A stretch of DNA of 64,000 bases from Streptomyces sp. LUP30 (GTDB lineage: Bacteria > Actinomycetota > Actinomycetes > Streptomycetales > Streptomycetaceae): contig NZ_MJAJ01000019.1 of the NCBI RefSeq assembly GCF_001746365.1, forward strand, positions 1 through 64,000. Direction: 5' to 3'. A program made the translations under genes and the position numbers. Positions 40,515 to 49,718 of the stretch are shown here, piece after piece. Below the pieces are notes generated by a model. That model had not been told where the DNA came from. It ran no database searches and worked only from the letters and a program-made list of their open reading frames with translations. The stretch's first letter is position 1; every line of letters begins with the position of its first letter.

Positions 40515-40875
40515 GAGTACGACTGGGCGTACTACGGTGAGCCCTTCGGCGCGGGGTTCGCCCGCCACCCGGAGTACCAGTCGGGCAAGGCGATGATCGA
40601 GGATCGGGAGCGTCCCCCGCCCCTTTCGCTCGCGGTCGTCTGGTGCTTCGCCGACGAGTGGCACGACTTTTGAGGCAACCCGCTGACACCGGTACGGGTC
40701 CTGGCCGTCGGCGATGAGTGGGATGGGGAGTGGGCACCCGCTGGTGTGGTGTCGCGACCAGGGGCAGGACGCTTTTTCTACACGGCACTCGGCCACGATG
40801 TCGACGCCTACCAGGGCCCAGAATTCCTCGCCCATCTGCGAGGCGGGCTTGCTCGGGCGACCGGGCGCCGAGTAA
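40515..40875 (+). pseudogene. Decayed ThuA-domain (trehalose-utilisation-like) gene
   Basis: One frame reads EYDWAYYGEPFGAGFARHPE, then WCFADEWHDF, an in-frame TGA (40671-40673), GNPLTPVRVLAV, and GRFFYTALGHDVDAYQGPEF. This is ordered ThuA-like text, in particular the DEWxxF and GRxFYTALGH signatures. The N-terminal third and start are missing and middle segments are shortened. No start codon or ribosome-binding site precedes it. I infer a remnant of a sugar-related ThuA gene adjoining the LacI/sugar region. Confidence 0.7.
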
Positions 40876-40970
40876 GGACAAGTAACGTTTCTTCGGTGAA
40901 CCGCTTGCGCCATCAGGGTGAGTGAGAGCCGCGTAGTGGACTGTGTCCGCGCGCGCGTCGAGATCCTCTT

Positions 40971-41017
40971 GTTTCGGAAACCTGTTCCGAAACGCCCTTC
41001 CGGAAAGTTCCGGAAAG
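40971..41017 (+). promoter_or_regulatory. Operator cluster upstream of the isocitrate-lyase-like gene
   Basis: GTTTCGGAA (40971-40979) and TTCCGAAAC (40985-40993) form a perfect 9-5-9 inverted repeat. It is followed by two adjacent direct copies of TTCCGGAAAG (40998-41007, 41008-41017), each with the palindrome TTCCGGAA. They lie within 70 bases of the start codon. The cognate regulator is not evident; the inverted-repeat spacing resembles IclR-type sites. Confidence 0.6.
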
Positions 41018-41039
41018 AATATCCAAGAGGAGCCCTACG

Positions 41040-41993
41040 GTGACTTACGGGACCAAGCTGCGGGAGCGGATCGCCGGCCCCGGGACGACTCCGCTGATCG
41101 GCGTGTACGACATGTACTCGGCGTCGATCGCGGCACAGCACTACGACGGGATGTTCGTTTCCGGATTCGGCTTCGCGGCCTCTTACTACGGGCTGCCGGA
41201 CATCGGTTTCATCGCCTGGCCGGACATGATGGCGTTCGTACAGCGGTTGCGGGGCGCGTTCCCAAGGCACCACCTACTCGTTGACATCGACGACGGATAC
41301 GTCGACCCGGAGGTCGCCTGTCACGTGGTGGAGGGCCTGGAGCGAATCGGCGCGTCCGGCGTCATCCTGGAGGACCAGAAACGTCCGCGCCGGTGTGGGC
41401 ATGCAGACGGCAAGCAGGTACTGCCATTGCAGGAGTATCTTGCCAAGCTGGAAATGGTGCTGGCGACCCGTGGGGACCTGGTCGTGGTCGCCCGCACCGA
41501 TGCCACGGACGAGAAGGACATCCTCCACCGCGCTGAGACACTCGCCGCTACGGACGCGGACGTCGTCCTGGTGGACGGCGTCCGCAGCGTGGAGTGGATT
41601 CGGCGGATCCGCGCCGTGGTCGGTGACAAGCCGTTGCTGTTCAACCAGATCGCCGGCGGCAAATCTCCCCGCTTGTCTCTGAGTGAGCTGTCCGATCTCA
41701 GCGTGGACGTGGCGATCTACAGCACCCCGTGTCTTTTCGCGGCTCATGAGGCGATGCACTCGGCCCTCGCAGAACTCAAGCGGACGGATGGGCGGCTACC
41801 CACCCCGGACGGCAATAGCGGGGTGGGCGTGGCCACTGCGACCCGCCTCCTGGAGGGCAACATCGCGCACCGCCGTCCCGCCACGGGAAACGCAGCCTCC
41901 ACGCAAGAAACGGCAAACGTGCAACGAGTGCAGCAAACGGTTGGAGAACCGGAAACGGAAGAATTGGAGAAAGCAGTGACTGCAAGCCTGTGA
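41040..41993 (+). CDS. Isocitrate lyase/PEP mutase superfamily enzyme
   Basis: The 317-aa protein starts at GTG 41040 after AAGAGGAG. Superfamily features: PLIGVYDMYSASIAAQ, the metal motif LLVDIDDGYVDPE (DxDxG) and the lyase loop EDQKRPRRCGHADGK. The CGH cysteine marks a C-C lyase (isocitrate/methylisocitrate type) and not a phosphonate mutase. ARTDATDEKDILHRAETLA completes the core. The last 45 residues (HRRPATGNAASTQETANVQR onward) are Q/E/T-rich, encoded by AT-richer codons, and look like an added tail. It is flanked by LacI regulators; substrate unknown. Confidence 0.8.
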   Translation: MTYGTKLRERIAGPGTTPLIGVYDMYSASIAAQHYDGMFVSGFGFAASYYGLPDIGFIAWPDMMAFVQRLRGAFPRHHLLVDIDDGYVDPEVACHVVEGLERIGASGVILEDQKRPRRCGHADGKQVLPLQEYLAKLEMVLATRGDLVVVARTDATDEKDILHRAETLAATDADVVLVDGVRSVEWIRRIRAVVGDKPLLFNQIAGGKSPRLSLSELSDLSVDVAIYSTPCLFAAHEAMHSALAELKRTDGRLPTPDGNSGVGVATATRLLEGNIAHRRPATGNAASTQETANVQRVQQTVGEPETEELEKAVTASL

Positions 41994-42131
41994 CGGGTAA
42001 GCGTTTACGAAGCTGGGTGGCGGCAGTGGCTGTGCGGGTTCGGTCCACGGCGCAGGGTGCAGGACGGTGACGCCGGACGCCGGGTATGAGTGTGAACGGG
42101 GGGACAGCCGAAGCGGGACGGACGTGAATCG

Positions 42132-43175
42132 TCAGGCCCGCGGCGGCGCGGTACTCGCCCGCTGCACAAGCCGAGTCGACAACTCTGTCCGGGTGCCCTC
42201 CGGTCGCTCTCCGTCCATCATCCGCACCAGCATGCGCATCGCCGTCGCCGCCATCTCCGCGAGCGGCTGACGGACCGTGGTCAGAGCCGGGGCGGTCCAG
42301 CGGGATTCCGGCAGGTCGTCGAAACCGACCACGCTGACGTCGTTCGGAATGCGCAACCCCCGTTCCACCAGGGCACGGTAGACACCCAGGGCCATGCGAT
42401 CGGAGCAGACGAACACGGCTGTCGGCGGCGCGGACAGGTCCAGTAGCTCAAGCATGCGACGGTATGCGACGGACTCGTCGAAGCTGCCGTCACGGAGGTA
42501 CTCAGGGCGTTGCGCGACGCCGGCCGAGGCCAATGCCGAGCGATAGCCGGCGACCCGAGCGCTGCTGCACATCTTCCGTCTCGGTCCGGTGATCACCGCG
42601 ATGCGTTCGTGGCCGAGTGTCAGTAGATGTTCGGTCGCCGTGACCCCGCCCTGCCAGTTCGCTGCACCCACCGACATGACCCCGGGGGGAGGCTCCAGAA
42701 CAGGATCGATCATCACGAACGGGATGCGATGCTGCTCCAGCCAGGCATATTGAGAGCCCGTCAACTCCGCCAGGTTGAAGAGGACTCCCGCCGACCCACG
42801 CACGGTCAGCTTGTCCAGCCAGCCCCGTTGCGGTCGTCCGCCGCGGTTGCGGGACAGAGCGGCAGAGACGACCAGGTCCAGACCGGCGTCGTGCGCCGCC
42901 TCCTCGACGCCGCGGAGGATAGCGCCCGACCGTGGACTGTCCAGGGCGTGCACCACGAGGTCCACCAGGCGGGGCGGTTTTGACGCGTCGAAGCGAGGTC
43001 TGCGTACGTATCCAAGCCGGTTCAGTGCCTCCGTGACTCGGCGCCGAGTCTCAGGAGCGACATCCTCACGCCCGTTGACCACCTTGGACGCGGTGGGAAC
43101 GGACACTCCCGCCTCTCGGGCCACGACCGCCAGGGTCGGACCGGCCGTCATGCTCGCACTCGCCGTGCGCACCAT
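42132..43175 (-). CDS. LacI-family repressor 1
   Basis: The 347-aa repressor has helix-turn-helix TLAVVAREAGVSVPTASKVV and hinge RRVTEALNRLGYVRRP, then a periplasmic-binding-protein-like core (LVDLVVHALDSPRSGAILRG, HERIAVITGPRRK, NDVSVVGFDDLPESRWTAP). GGAGAGG precedes ATG 43175. Its own promoter carries an AGAAAGCGCTTGCT operator just after the -10 box, indicating autoregulation. The same 13 bases recur at the PL4/CE12 divergent promoter, so it may control the pectinolytic genes. Confidence 0.92.
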   Translation of the reverse strand: MVRTASASMTAGPTLAVVAREAGVSVPTASKVVNGREDVAPETRRRVTEALNRLGYVRRPRFDASKPPRLVDLVVHALDSPRSGAILRGVEEAAHDAGLDLVVSAALSRNRGGRPQRGWLDKLTVRGSAGVLFNLAELTGSQYAWLEQHRIPFVMIDPVLEPPPGVMSVGAANWQGGVTATEHLLTLGHERIAVITGPRRKMCSSARVAGYRSALASAGVAQRPEYLRDGSFDESVAYRRMLELLDLSAPPTAVFVCSDRMALGVYRALVERGLRIPNDVSVVGFDDLPESRWTAPALTTVRQPLAEMAATAMRMLVRMMDGERPEGTRTELSTRLVQRASTAPPRA

Positions 43176-43666
43176 TGGGAACCACCTCTCCGGCCCGCCC
43201 GAGGGTCAGCGAAAGTTCGATCAGCGCCATTTGAGAGCCATGCAGAAACAGACGACTCACAGAAAGCGCTTGCTATCCTAGGTGTGCCTCGGCATGGCGG
43301 GAAGATGCTGGATGAAACGGGATCATGGCCCTCCCGTAAGGCTCATGCCTGCGGGGACCCGTGGGCGGCCCTTCGGAAAGCGACGCGTGTAACGGAAGTG
43401 GCAGTAATCGGTTGCTGTACCGGCTGTCGAACTCTTGGCGAGATCGAAAGTGGTGCAGAAACGATTGCATCGACACGGCATGCGGTTCCACCGTCGAGCG
43501 GCGGGGGCGGTGTAGAGGCCAAGAAGGGTGTGCGCAGGCCAGTAGGTTTGCGTTGAGGTCCGAAAGGCCGCGCTCGCAGGCTCCGGTCGGGACCTGCACC
43601 CTTGGCGAAGCGGGAAGAAAACGCCTATGAACTGCTCCTGGGGCAGGTCTGGACAGACGCCGTGAC
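43176..43666. promoter_or_regulatory. Regulatory region between the two lacI genes
   Basis: For LacI 1 (minus strand): -35-like TTCCCG (43303-43298), a 17-base spacer, -10 TAGGAT (43280-43275), then the operator AGAAAGCGCTTGCT (43261-43274, one mismatch from a perfect palindrome). Two more copies of the core occur at 43406 (GTAATCGGTTGC) and 43459 (AGAAACGATTGC). No gene is supported in the remaining 300 bases. Confidence 0.6.
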
Positions 43667-44767
43667 TCACCGGCGCCGCTTCGGGGGGCGCACCGAGTCC
43701 CGCACGACGACATGGGTTCCCAGCACCAGGTGCTCGGCGTCAGAACATCGTCGCCCTGCTGCGGCCGCGGCGCCCCTCCGTCGGTCCGCCACCGCGCGGA
43801 GAGCCACTCGGCCCATCTCCTCGTAAGGCACGTGCACCGTGGTGAGTTGAGGGGTGAGCTGAGATGCCAGCGGGATGTCGTCATAGCCGGTGATCGACAC
43901 GTCTTCGGGCACCCGCAGTCCCGCCGCACGCAGCGCCTGCATGGCGCCCGCGGCGACGATGTCGGTACCGGCGAGTACCGCAGTGAAATCCGACGTCTCA
44001 TGCAGAGCCGCTTCCACTGCCGCGTACCCGTACGCGTCGTCATAGGGGCCGTGCCGCACCAGCCCCCGGTCGAACGGCACCCTGTACGCCGCGAACGCTC
44101 GACGCACGCCGCCCAACCTCCCCTGGGCAGTGCTTAGTTCAGCGGGACCAGGCAGGACCAGGATGCGTCGATGCCCGGCCGACAGCAGATGGCTGGCCAT
44201 GGCATAGGCGCCGGACTCGTTGTCGTAATCGACGGTCGTGGCAGGGACGTCGCCCTGCAATGCGGGCCTGCCGACCAGGACCAGATGCGAGCCGGCAGTG
44301 TCGAGGGAACGGGCGAAGCGGGCCATGCGCAGTTGGTAGGCGTCGTGGTCGTAGGCGCCGCCCAGCAACACGACGGCGGCGACTCCCTGTTGCCGCATCA
44401 GGTTGACCATGGCCAGCTCACGTTCCGGATCGTCGCCGGTGGTTCCGACCAGCGACAGCCAGCCGCGCAGTGTGGCCGCGCCCTCGACGCCCTTCGCGAT
44501 GTGGGCGAACGCCGAGGCGGTGACGTTGTTGATCAGTATCGCCACCGTCGGTGTGCCCGCCCCGGCCAAAGACCGTGCGTGCGCGTTCGTCACGTAGTCC
44601 AGGTCTCGCACGACCTGCATCACACGGCCGCGCACTGTTTCGGAAACGGGGTAGTTGCTGCCCGACAAAACGCGGGAAACGCTTGCGACAGACACACCGG
44701 CGCGCTCCGCCACGTCCCTTATGGTCACCCGGCCGACTGCGTCACCGGTCGCCTTGCGCTGACTCAC
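43667..44767 (-). CDS. LacI-family repressor 2
   Basis: A 366-aa LacI protein. GTG 44767 (VSQRKATGDA) has AAGGAG at 7-base spacing; the open frame upstream is rejected. The DNA-binding domain is VTIRDVAERAGVSVASVSRV with YVTNAHARSLAG as hinge. The effector domain includes FAHIAKGVEGAATLRGWLSL and VSITGYDDIPLASQLTPQLT. It lies convergently behind the dehydrogenase operon in the same orientation and may regulate it. Confidence 0.92.
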   Translation of the reverse strand: MSQRKATGDAVGRVTIRDVAERAGVSVASVSRVLSGSNYPVSETVRGRVMQVVRDLDYVTNAHARSLAGAGTPTVAILINNVTASAFAHIAKGVEGAATLRGWLSLVGTTGDDPERELAMVNLMRQQGVAAVVLLGGAYDHDAYQLRMARFARSLDTAGSHLVLVGRPALQGDVPATTVDYDNESGAYAMASHLLSAGHRRILVLPGPAELSTAQGRLGGVRRAFAAYRVPFDRGLVRHGPYDDAYGYAAVEAALHETSDFTAVLAGTDIVAAGAMQALRAAGLRVPEDVSITGYDDIPLASQLTPQLTTVHVPYEEMGRVALRAVADRRRGAAAAAGRRCSDAEHLVLGTHVVVRDSVRPPKRRR

Positions 44768-44970
44768 GTTGCGGCTCCTTACCGTTGTGCCACCTCGGGC
44801 GCATCGGGGCCACGGCCTTGGTCGACGGCGTGGCCTGATCACCGGACGGGCGGGCTTGGCCCCCGTCGGCTCGGGAACCGTATCCCGTCGCCATGCCAGG
44901 TGAATCGGCCTGTGGATAACCCAGGTAACAGCTGAAATCAGCTCGACGAAGGTCCCTGCCGACCGCGACG

Positions 44971-45984
44971 TCAGGCCATCCTGGCCAGGTCGGCGTGGCG
45001 TACCTCATGGGCGAGAGGCAGCCCGTCGGCCAGCCGTTCCAATTCCTCCACGACGATACGACCGAGTCGTTCCAGCTCGTTGCCGAGGGATCCGGCGATG
45101 TGAGGGGTCAGAAAGACGTTCGGCAACCGGTAGAGAGGGGAGTCGGCCGGCAGCGGTTCCGGGTCGGTGACGTCGAGCACTGCGTGCAGTCGGCCGGAGA
45201 CCAACTCGTCGGTGAGGGCGGCGTGGTCCACCAGCGCACCCCGCGAGGTGTTGATGAGTACGCCGCCGTCCCGTATCAGGGCGAGGCGGGCGTGGTCGAG
45301 CATGCGATGTGTTTCGGGGATGTCCGGCGCATGCAGACTGACGATATCGCTGCGCAGAAGGAGATCGTCCAAGGAGACCGACTGCGCGCCGAGTTCGGCG
45401 GCCTCGGCCGCGTCCACGTACGGATCGTGCAGCAGGACGTCGAAGTCGTAGGGGCGTAGCAGTTCCAACAGGCGTCGGCCCACACGCGACGCGCCGATGA
45501 CGCCTACCCTGCGGCCGAGATTGCCCGTGGCCGCGGTCTCGACGGGTGTCGGCTGGGCGTGGGTGCGACGAAACCGCTCACGGTGAGCGAAGACGTCTTT
45601 TCCGGCCAGCAGAATCATCGCGAGGGTGTACTCGGCCACCGGGACGGCGTTGCCGATGACCGCACTGGAGACGGTCACCCCCCGCTCCCACATTGCCTCG
45701 CCGACCAGTGAGCGAACCGAGCCCGCGGCGTGGAGCACCGTGCGCAGCGAGGGCGTCGAGGCAGCGGCGCCCTCTTCCAGGCGGGGACAGCCCCAGCCGG
45801 TGATCAGGACCTCGGCGCCGGCAAGTGCCGTTGCGGCCGCGGGATCGGAGAAATCGCGTACGACAAGTCCGGCGTCGATCTCGGCTGTGCGGTGCAACCG
45901 GGCCATCAAGGACTTCGGGAACAGCAGGGGGAGGTGCACCGGATCCATGGCGAACACGGCCCTCGGCAAGGAGGCGCTGGGCAT
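44971..45984 (-). CDS. D-isomer-specific 2-hydroxyacid dehydrogenase family protein
   Basis: The 337-aa NAD(P)-dependent dehydrogenase has Rossmann motif GVIGASRVGRRLLELL. Catalytic Arg is in LINTSRGALVDHAAL, Glu in DVTDPEPLPADSPLY and His in VFLTPHIAGSLGNE. The substrate pocket cannot be read from motifs. A LacI-type operator (46013-46027) sits 29 bases before the start. The reverse complement of this site matches the LacI 1 operator at 14 of 15 bases, placing the gene in that regulon. Confidence 0.88.
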   Translation of the reverse strand: MPSASLPRAVFAMDPVHLPLLFPKSLMARLHRTAEIDAGLVVRDFSDPAAATALAGAEVLITGWGCPRLEEGAAASTPSLRTVLHAAGSVRSLVGEAMWERGVTVSSAVIGNAVPVAEYTLAMILLAGKDVFAHRERFRRTHAQPTPVETAATGNLGRRVGVIGASRVGRRLLELLRPYDFDVLLHDPYVDAAEAAELGAQSVSLDDLLLRSDIVSLHAPDIPETHRMLDHARLALIRDGGVLINTSRGALVDHAALTDELVSGRLHAVLDVTDPEPLPADSPLYRLPNVFLTPHIAGSLGNELERLGRIVVEELERLADGLPLAHEVRHADLARMA

Positions 45985-46012
45985 GACTCTCCTGGGGTGC
46001 GTAGAAACTGGT

Positions 46013-46027
46013 AGGAAGCGCTTTCTG
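46013..46027 (-). promoter_or_regulatory. LacI-type operator upstream of the dehydrogenase
   Basis: AGGAAGCGCTTTCTG; on the minus strand CAGAAAGCGCTTCCT, against CAGAAAGCGCTTGCT at 43260-43274. It centres on AAGCGCTT. A GTAACCGCCTTCTAC near-palindrome adjoins it. Confidence 0.65.
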
Positions 46028-46070
46028 TAACCGCCTTCTACCGTAGATCTGGTCTCCAGGAACGGTCAAT

Positions 46071-46108
46071 CGGTCGAACCGAACGGTCGAACCGAACGGT
46101 CGAAGCGG
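46071..46108. repeat. 13-bp tandem repeat CGGTCGAACCGAA
   Basis: Two perfect units (46071-46083, 46084-46096) and a partial third in the divergent promoter region of the dehydrogenase and esterase genes. Each unit contains the inverted element TTCG/CGAA, so a regulatory role is possible. Confidence 0.75.
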
Positions 46109-46246
46109 AGACTGCGACCGGCTCTATTTCGGCACACTGGCGTACGCCGAACGGCCCTCTCACAAGCTCCTGCACCGGAATACCGGGCGCTGCTGTGGTG
46201 CTCTGGTGTTACCGGTGCGCGAGCGCGGCGAAGGGCTGGTGGGCAG

Positions 46247-48010
46247 GTGGCAGCAGACCAGACGGATCTTTCGGGTGACGCCCGGGGGCAGTCCGACTCT
46301 CACCCCGTGGTCAGGACTCCCTACGGGGCAGTCCGCGGGAGACACGAGCACGGCATCGCCGTCTTCCGGGGGATCCCCTACGCGGCACCCCCCTTCGGGC
46401 CGCTCCGGTTCAGGCCGCCTGTCCCGCCCGAACCCTGGGACGGGGTGCGCGATGCGGGTGCCTTCGGCCCGACGCCGCCCAAACCGTCGTACTCAGAGGC
46501 CTTCGCGCAGTACCTGTCCGACCCTGTCGTTCCGGGTGACGACTGCCTCAACCTCAACGTGTGGACCCCCGAACCCGTGTCGAGCGCCCGGCTCCCCGTC
46601 CTCGTATGGCTGCATGGCGGTGCGCTGACCAGGGGTTCTTCAGCGGTCCCCGTCTACGACGGATCAAAGTTCGCGCGTGCTGGAATCGTTTTCGTATCGA
46701 TCAACTACAGGCTCGGCGTGGAGGGCTACGGACTTTTCCCGGACGCCCCGGCCAACCCGGGGCTGCGCGACCAACTCGCCGCCCTGGAATGGGTCAACCG
46801 AGCGATCGAACCCTTCGGCGGAGATCCCGGCAGCGTCACCTTGGCGGGCCAGTCCGCAGGTGCCATCAGCGTGGGCGCACTGATCGCCGCCCCCCGGGCA
46901 CAAGGGCTCTTTCGGCGGGCCGTCCTGCAGAGCGGCCCCCCAGAGGCCTTCGAGCGGGACAAGGTTCGGCGCATGGTCCGCCGAATGGCGAACCGCTTGA
47001 AGATCCCCGCCACCGCCGAAGCCTTCGCAGGCGTCGACCGCGACGTGCTGCTGAGCACCCAGGCCGAGGTCGGCAGGCTGAGCAGTCCCGTGCTGGGCGG
47101 CCCCGCCTTCGGCATCGTGGTCGACGGCGATCTCGTCCCGCAAGATCCCCTGCAGGCCCTCGTCGACGGAGCCGTGGCCGACGGCGTCGACCTGCTCATG
47201 GGCTGGACACGGGACGAGCACCGGCTCTGGCTGGTGCCGGGGGGTCTGCTGGAGCACATCGACCGGATGGGTCCGGTCGCTCTCGCCGGAGCTATGGCCC
47301 GCTGCCACTGCGGCCATGAGGTGCCGCGCGGCTACCGCGCTCTGCACGCCAAGGCCGGCACCGCCGATCTCGTCGGCCAGATGGTCACCGACAAATTGCT
47401 GCGGCTGCCGCTGCGGCAACTGGCCGATGCCCGTCCCGGGTCGTCGTACGTGTACGAGTTCGCCTGGCCCTCGCTGCGCCCTGGACTCGGTGCCTGCCAC
47501 GCTCTGGAACTCGGTTTCGTATTCGATACCGGTGAGACGCCCGAGTCCGCGAAGCTCGCCGGTGACGGAGCGCCGCAGGCGCTCGCCGACACGATGCACC
47601 AGGCGTGGACACGGTTCGTGACGACAGGCAGCCCGGGCTGGGAGGCCTGGGGCACAGCGCATCCGGTGCGCGTCTTCGGAGGGGGGCGGGATGCGCTCGG
47701 CGGAGTTCCTCACGAGGTCGACGGAGGCAAGACGACGGTACTCGACTGTGTCGGTACCCCGGACGACCGTCGGCGCACGGAGCTGGACAGCATGGTGCCC
47801 GCTGCCGCCGACATGGCCTACACCGCATACGGCCTGCGTGACCGCGAGTTGGCGCTGTGGACGACGGAGGACGCAAGAACAGTCGTCCCCGACGCACCCG
47901 TCGACGGGACCGCGGCGCGGGACACGTTGCCAGGCAGGGCCGCACGCCGCGCAGAGTTGAGATCGGCGGTGCGGCGACTGCGCCGAGCCGGAGGGGTGCG
48001 CGGGCGCTGA
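46247..48010 (+). CDS. Type-B carboxylesterase
   Basis: The 587-aa serine esterase has oxyanion-hole text PVLVWLHGGALTRGSS, nucleophile elbow TLAGQSAGAISVGAL (S203) and a later CHALELGFVFDTGETP containing the usual catalytic histidine region. No signal peptide, so it is intracellular. GTG 46247 lacks a strong ribosome-binding site. Its position in a sugar-regulated block suggests removal of acyl or aryl esters from imported plant-derived molecules. Confidence 0.88.
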   Translation: MAADQTDLSGDARGQSDSHPVVRTPYGAVRGRHEHGIAVFRGIPYAAPPFGPLRFRPPVPPEPWDGVRDAGAFGPTPPKPSYSEAFAQYLSDPVVPGDDCLNLNVWTPEPVSSARLPVLVWLHGGALTRGSSAVPVYDGSKFARAGIVFVSINYRLGVEGYGLFPDAPANPGLRDQLAALEWVNRAIEPFGGDPGSVTLAGQSAGAISVGALIAAPRAQGLFRRAVLQSGPPEAFERDKVRRMVRRMANRLKIPATAEAFAGVDRDVLLSTQAEVGRLSSPVLGGPAFGIVVDGDLVPQDPLQALVDGAVADGVDLLMGWTRDEHRLWLVPGGLLEHIDRMGPVALAGAMARCHCGHEVPRGYRALHAKAGTADLVGQMVTDKLLRLPLRQLADARPGSSYVYEFAWPSLRPGLGACHALELGFVFDTGETPESAKLAGDGAPQALADTMHQAWTRFVTTGSPGWEAWGTAHPVRVFGGGRDALGGVPHEVDGGKTTVLDCVGTPDDRRRTELDSMVPAAADMAYTAYGLRDRELALWTTEDARTVVPDAPVDGTAARDTLPGRAARRAELRSAVRRLRRAGGVRGR

Positions 48011-48373
48011 ACATCGGGTCACCCCCGCGCGCAGGGGGGGGAACGGTACGTAACGTGTCAGTTATGGGTTACCTCGGCATTCCGTTCGCGCGCGACCTGC
48101 TCCAACGCTGACCACGATGCCCCCTGGGGGGCGATGGGATGACGAGGCATGCTGTCGGACCGACGCCAGGCGCACCTCCTGGATACCGCGAGATACCGCG
48201 ACCAGCGATGAGGGGTCTGTTCAGCCGTATCCACCGGGTACCGGAAACGTGTACCCGTGAGCGCAGCTTCGCAGACAGCCGCTGCGGCGCGGTCGAGGCG
48301 CCATCCTCCAGCGGAATACGACAGCGACCGCTTTCACGGCGACGGACGTCAGCGGAAGCCGACTGAACAAGGC
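48011..48373. other. Gene-free interval between convergent genes
   Basis: No coding frame supported. It contains a 7-bp inverted repeat CGGGTAC/GTACCCG (48235-48241, 48251-48257) and direct ATACCGCGA copies near 48183-48201. Confidence 0.45.
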
Positions 48374-49315
48374 CTACCCACGGGACAGGGTCCGCGCGAT
48401 CGAGGCGACAGCCTCGGGACCGACGCGGCAGCAACCGCCGATGAGGCGGGCCCCCGACTCGTGCCAGCCCAGTACCTGTTCGGGAAGGAAGGAGGAACGG
48501 CCGTTCCAGGCGCGGGTCTCCGCGTCCCACGCTTCGCCGCTGTTCGGGTAGACGACGACGGGTTTGCCCGTCACCCGCGCCGCGGTTGCCACGGCGGCAT
48601 CGACGTCCTCGGGCGCGCAGCAGTTCACGCCGACCGCGATCACCTCATCCGCGCCGCCGGCCAGAGCGAACGCTTCTTCCAGCGGCTGCCCGGCGCGGGT
48701 ACGGGCCCCGGTGATCGAGTACGAGAGCCAGACCGGCACACCTAGTCCCCGTACAGCTCGCAGCAGTGCCTCGGCCTCGTCGGTATCGGGAACCGTTTCC
48801 AGCGCCAGCACGTCAGGCGCGGCGGCGGCCAGCACCTCCAACCGGGGACGGTGGAATCGCTCCAGTTCCTGGACGCTCAGGCCGTACCGGCCTCGGTATT
48901 CGGAACCGTCTGCGAGCATCGCTCCGTACGGCCCCACCGACGCGGCAACCCACAGCGGGTGCACGGCCCCTCTGCTTTGTGCTCGTCGGGCTGCATCTCG
49001 AGCCAGCTCCACGCTCAGCGTAAGCAGCCGTGCCGCATCTTGGCGGCCGATACCTCGCTTCGCGAATCCCTCGAACGTGGCCTGGTAGCTGGAAGTGATC
49101 GCCACGTTCGCACCGGCCTCGAAGTATGCGAGATGGGCCTCGACGATCGCTTCGGGGCGTTCGGCGAGCAGCCGCGCCGACCACAGCTCGTCGCTCAGGT
49201 CATGCCCGGCGGACTCCAGCTGGTTCGACATGCCACCGTCGAGGACGACGGCTCCGGTGGTGAGAGCCGAGCTGAGAGAGGTCTCCGCGAGCGGGAAAGG
49301 GATGTCGCTGGTCAT
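48374..49315 (-). CDS. mmuM: Homocysteine S-methyltransferase
   Basis: The 313-aa zinc enzyme transfers a methyl group from S-methylmethionine (or AdoMet) to homocysteine. Motifs are VVLDGGMSNQLESAGHDL, ITSSYQATFEGFAKRG, the zinc cysteine in AVGVNCCAPEDV and the C-terminal GGCC of RLIGGCCRVGPE. Length is normal. No S-methylmethionine permease gene is adjacent. S-methylmethionine is a plant metabolite, which fits the plant-material theme of the region. Confidence 0.92.
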   Translation of the reverse strand: MTSDIPFPLAETSLSSALTTGAVVLDGGMSNQLESAGHDLSDELWSARLLAERPEAIVEAHLAYFEAGANVAITSSYQATFEGFAKRGIGRQDAARLLTLSVELARDAARRAQSRGAVHPLWVAASVGPYGAMLADGSEYRGRYGLSVQELERFHRPRLEVLAAAAPDVLALETVPDTDEAEALLRAVRGLGVPVWLSYSITGARTRAGQPLEEAFALAGGADEVIAVGVNCCAPEDVDAAVATAARVTGKPVVVYPNSGEAWDAETRAWNGRSSFLPEQVLGWHESGARLIGGCCRVGPEAVASIARTLSRG

Positions 49316-49718
49316 GGCACGACGCTAGTCGAAGGGACGACGTACAGCCCGATGAGTCCAGTGGGTGAGCAGGAGGAACACATCGTGGGATGAATGCTCT
49401 CTGGCTGTTGCTCCTGCTCCTGCTCCTGCTCCTGACTGCGACTGGGCTACAGCTGTGCGGACTGGTGTTCGTTGGCAGTCGTTCAGCTGTAACCGATTAC
49501 TCCCGTTCTTTCTGGCCATGATCGCGAAGGCGTGCGGTCCCTGTTCGGGCCCTTCGAGGGGGTCCCGAGGATCTGTTGCAGTTGGCGCTGTCACGCACCG
49601 CACGTGCCGCACCCCGGGAGTGATGAGCCCCGCACATCGTCTCGGCCGGTGCGGTGCGGTGCGGTGCGGTTACGTGGGGCCTCGCTGGTATGCGCTCCTG
49701 CCGGCTTGAGTTCGGGAT
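49316..49718. repeat. Intergenic region with microsatellites
   Basis: Holds TGCTCC hexamer repeats (about 49408-49434, four to five units), GTGCG pentamer repeats (about 49649-49668) and a GTAACCGATTAC palindrome (49489-49500). No coding frame supported. Confidence 0.65.

Noticed and set aside
41040..41993. Phosphonate biosynthesis gene (PEP mutase)
   Set aside because: The loop has the CGH cysteine of C-C lyases, and no phosphonopyruvate decarboxylase or other phosphonate genes are adjacent.
43284..43556. Small plus-strand ORF between the two lacI genes
   Set aside because: No ribosome-binding site, poor third-position GC, and it overlaps the LacI promoter region.
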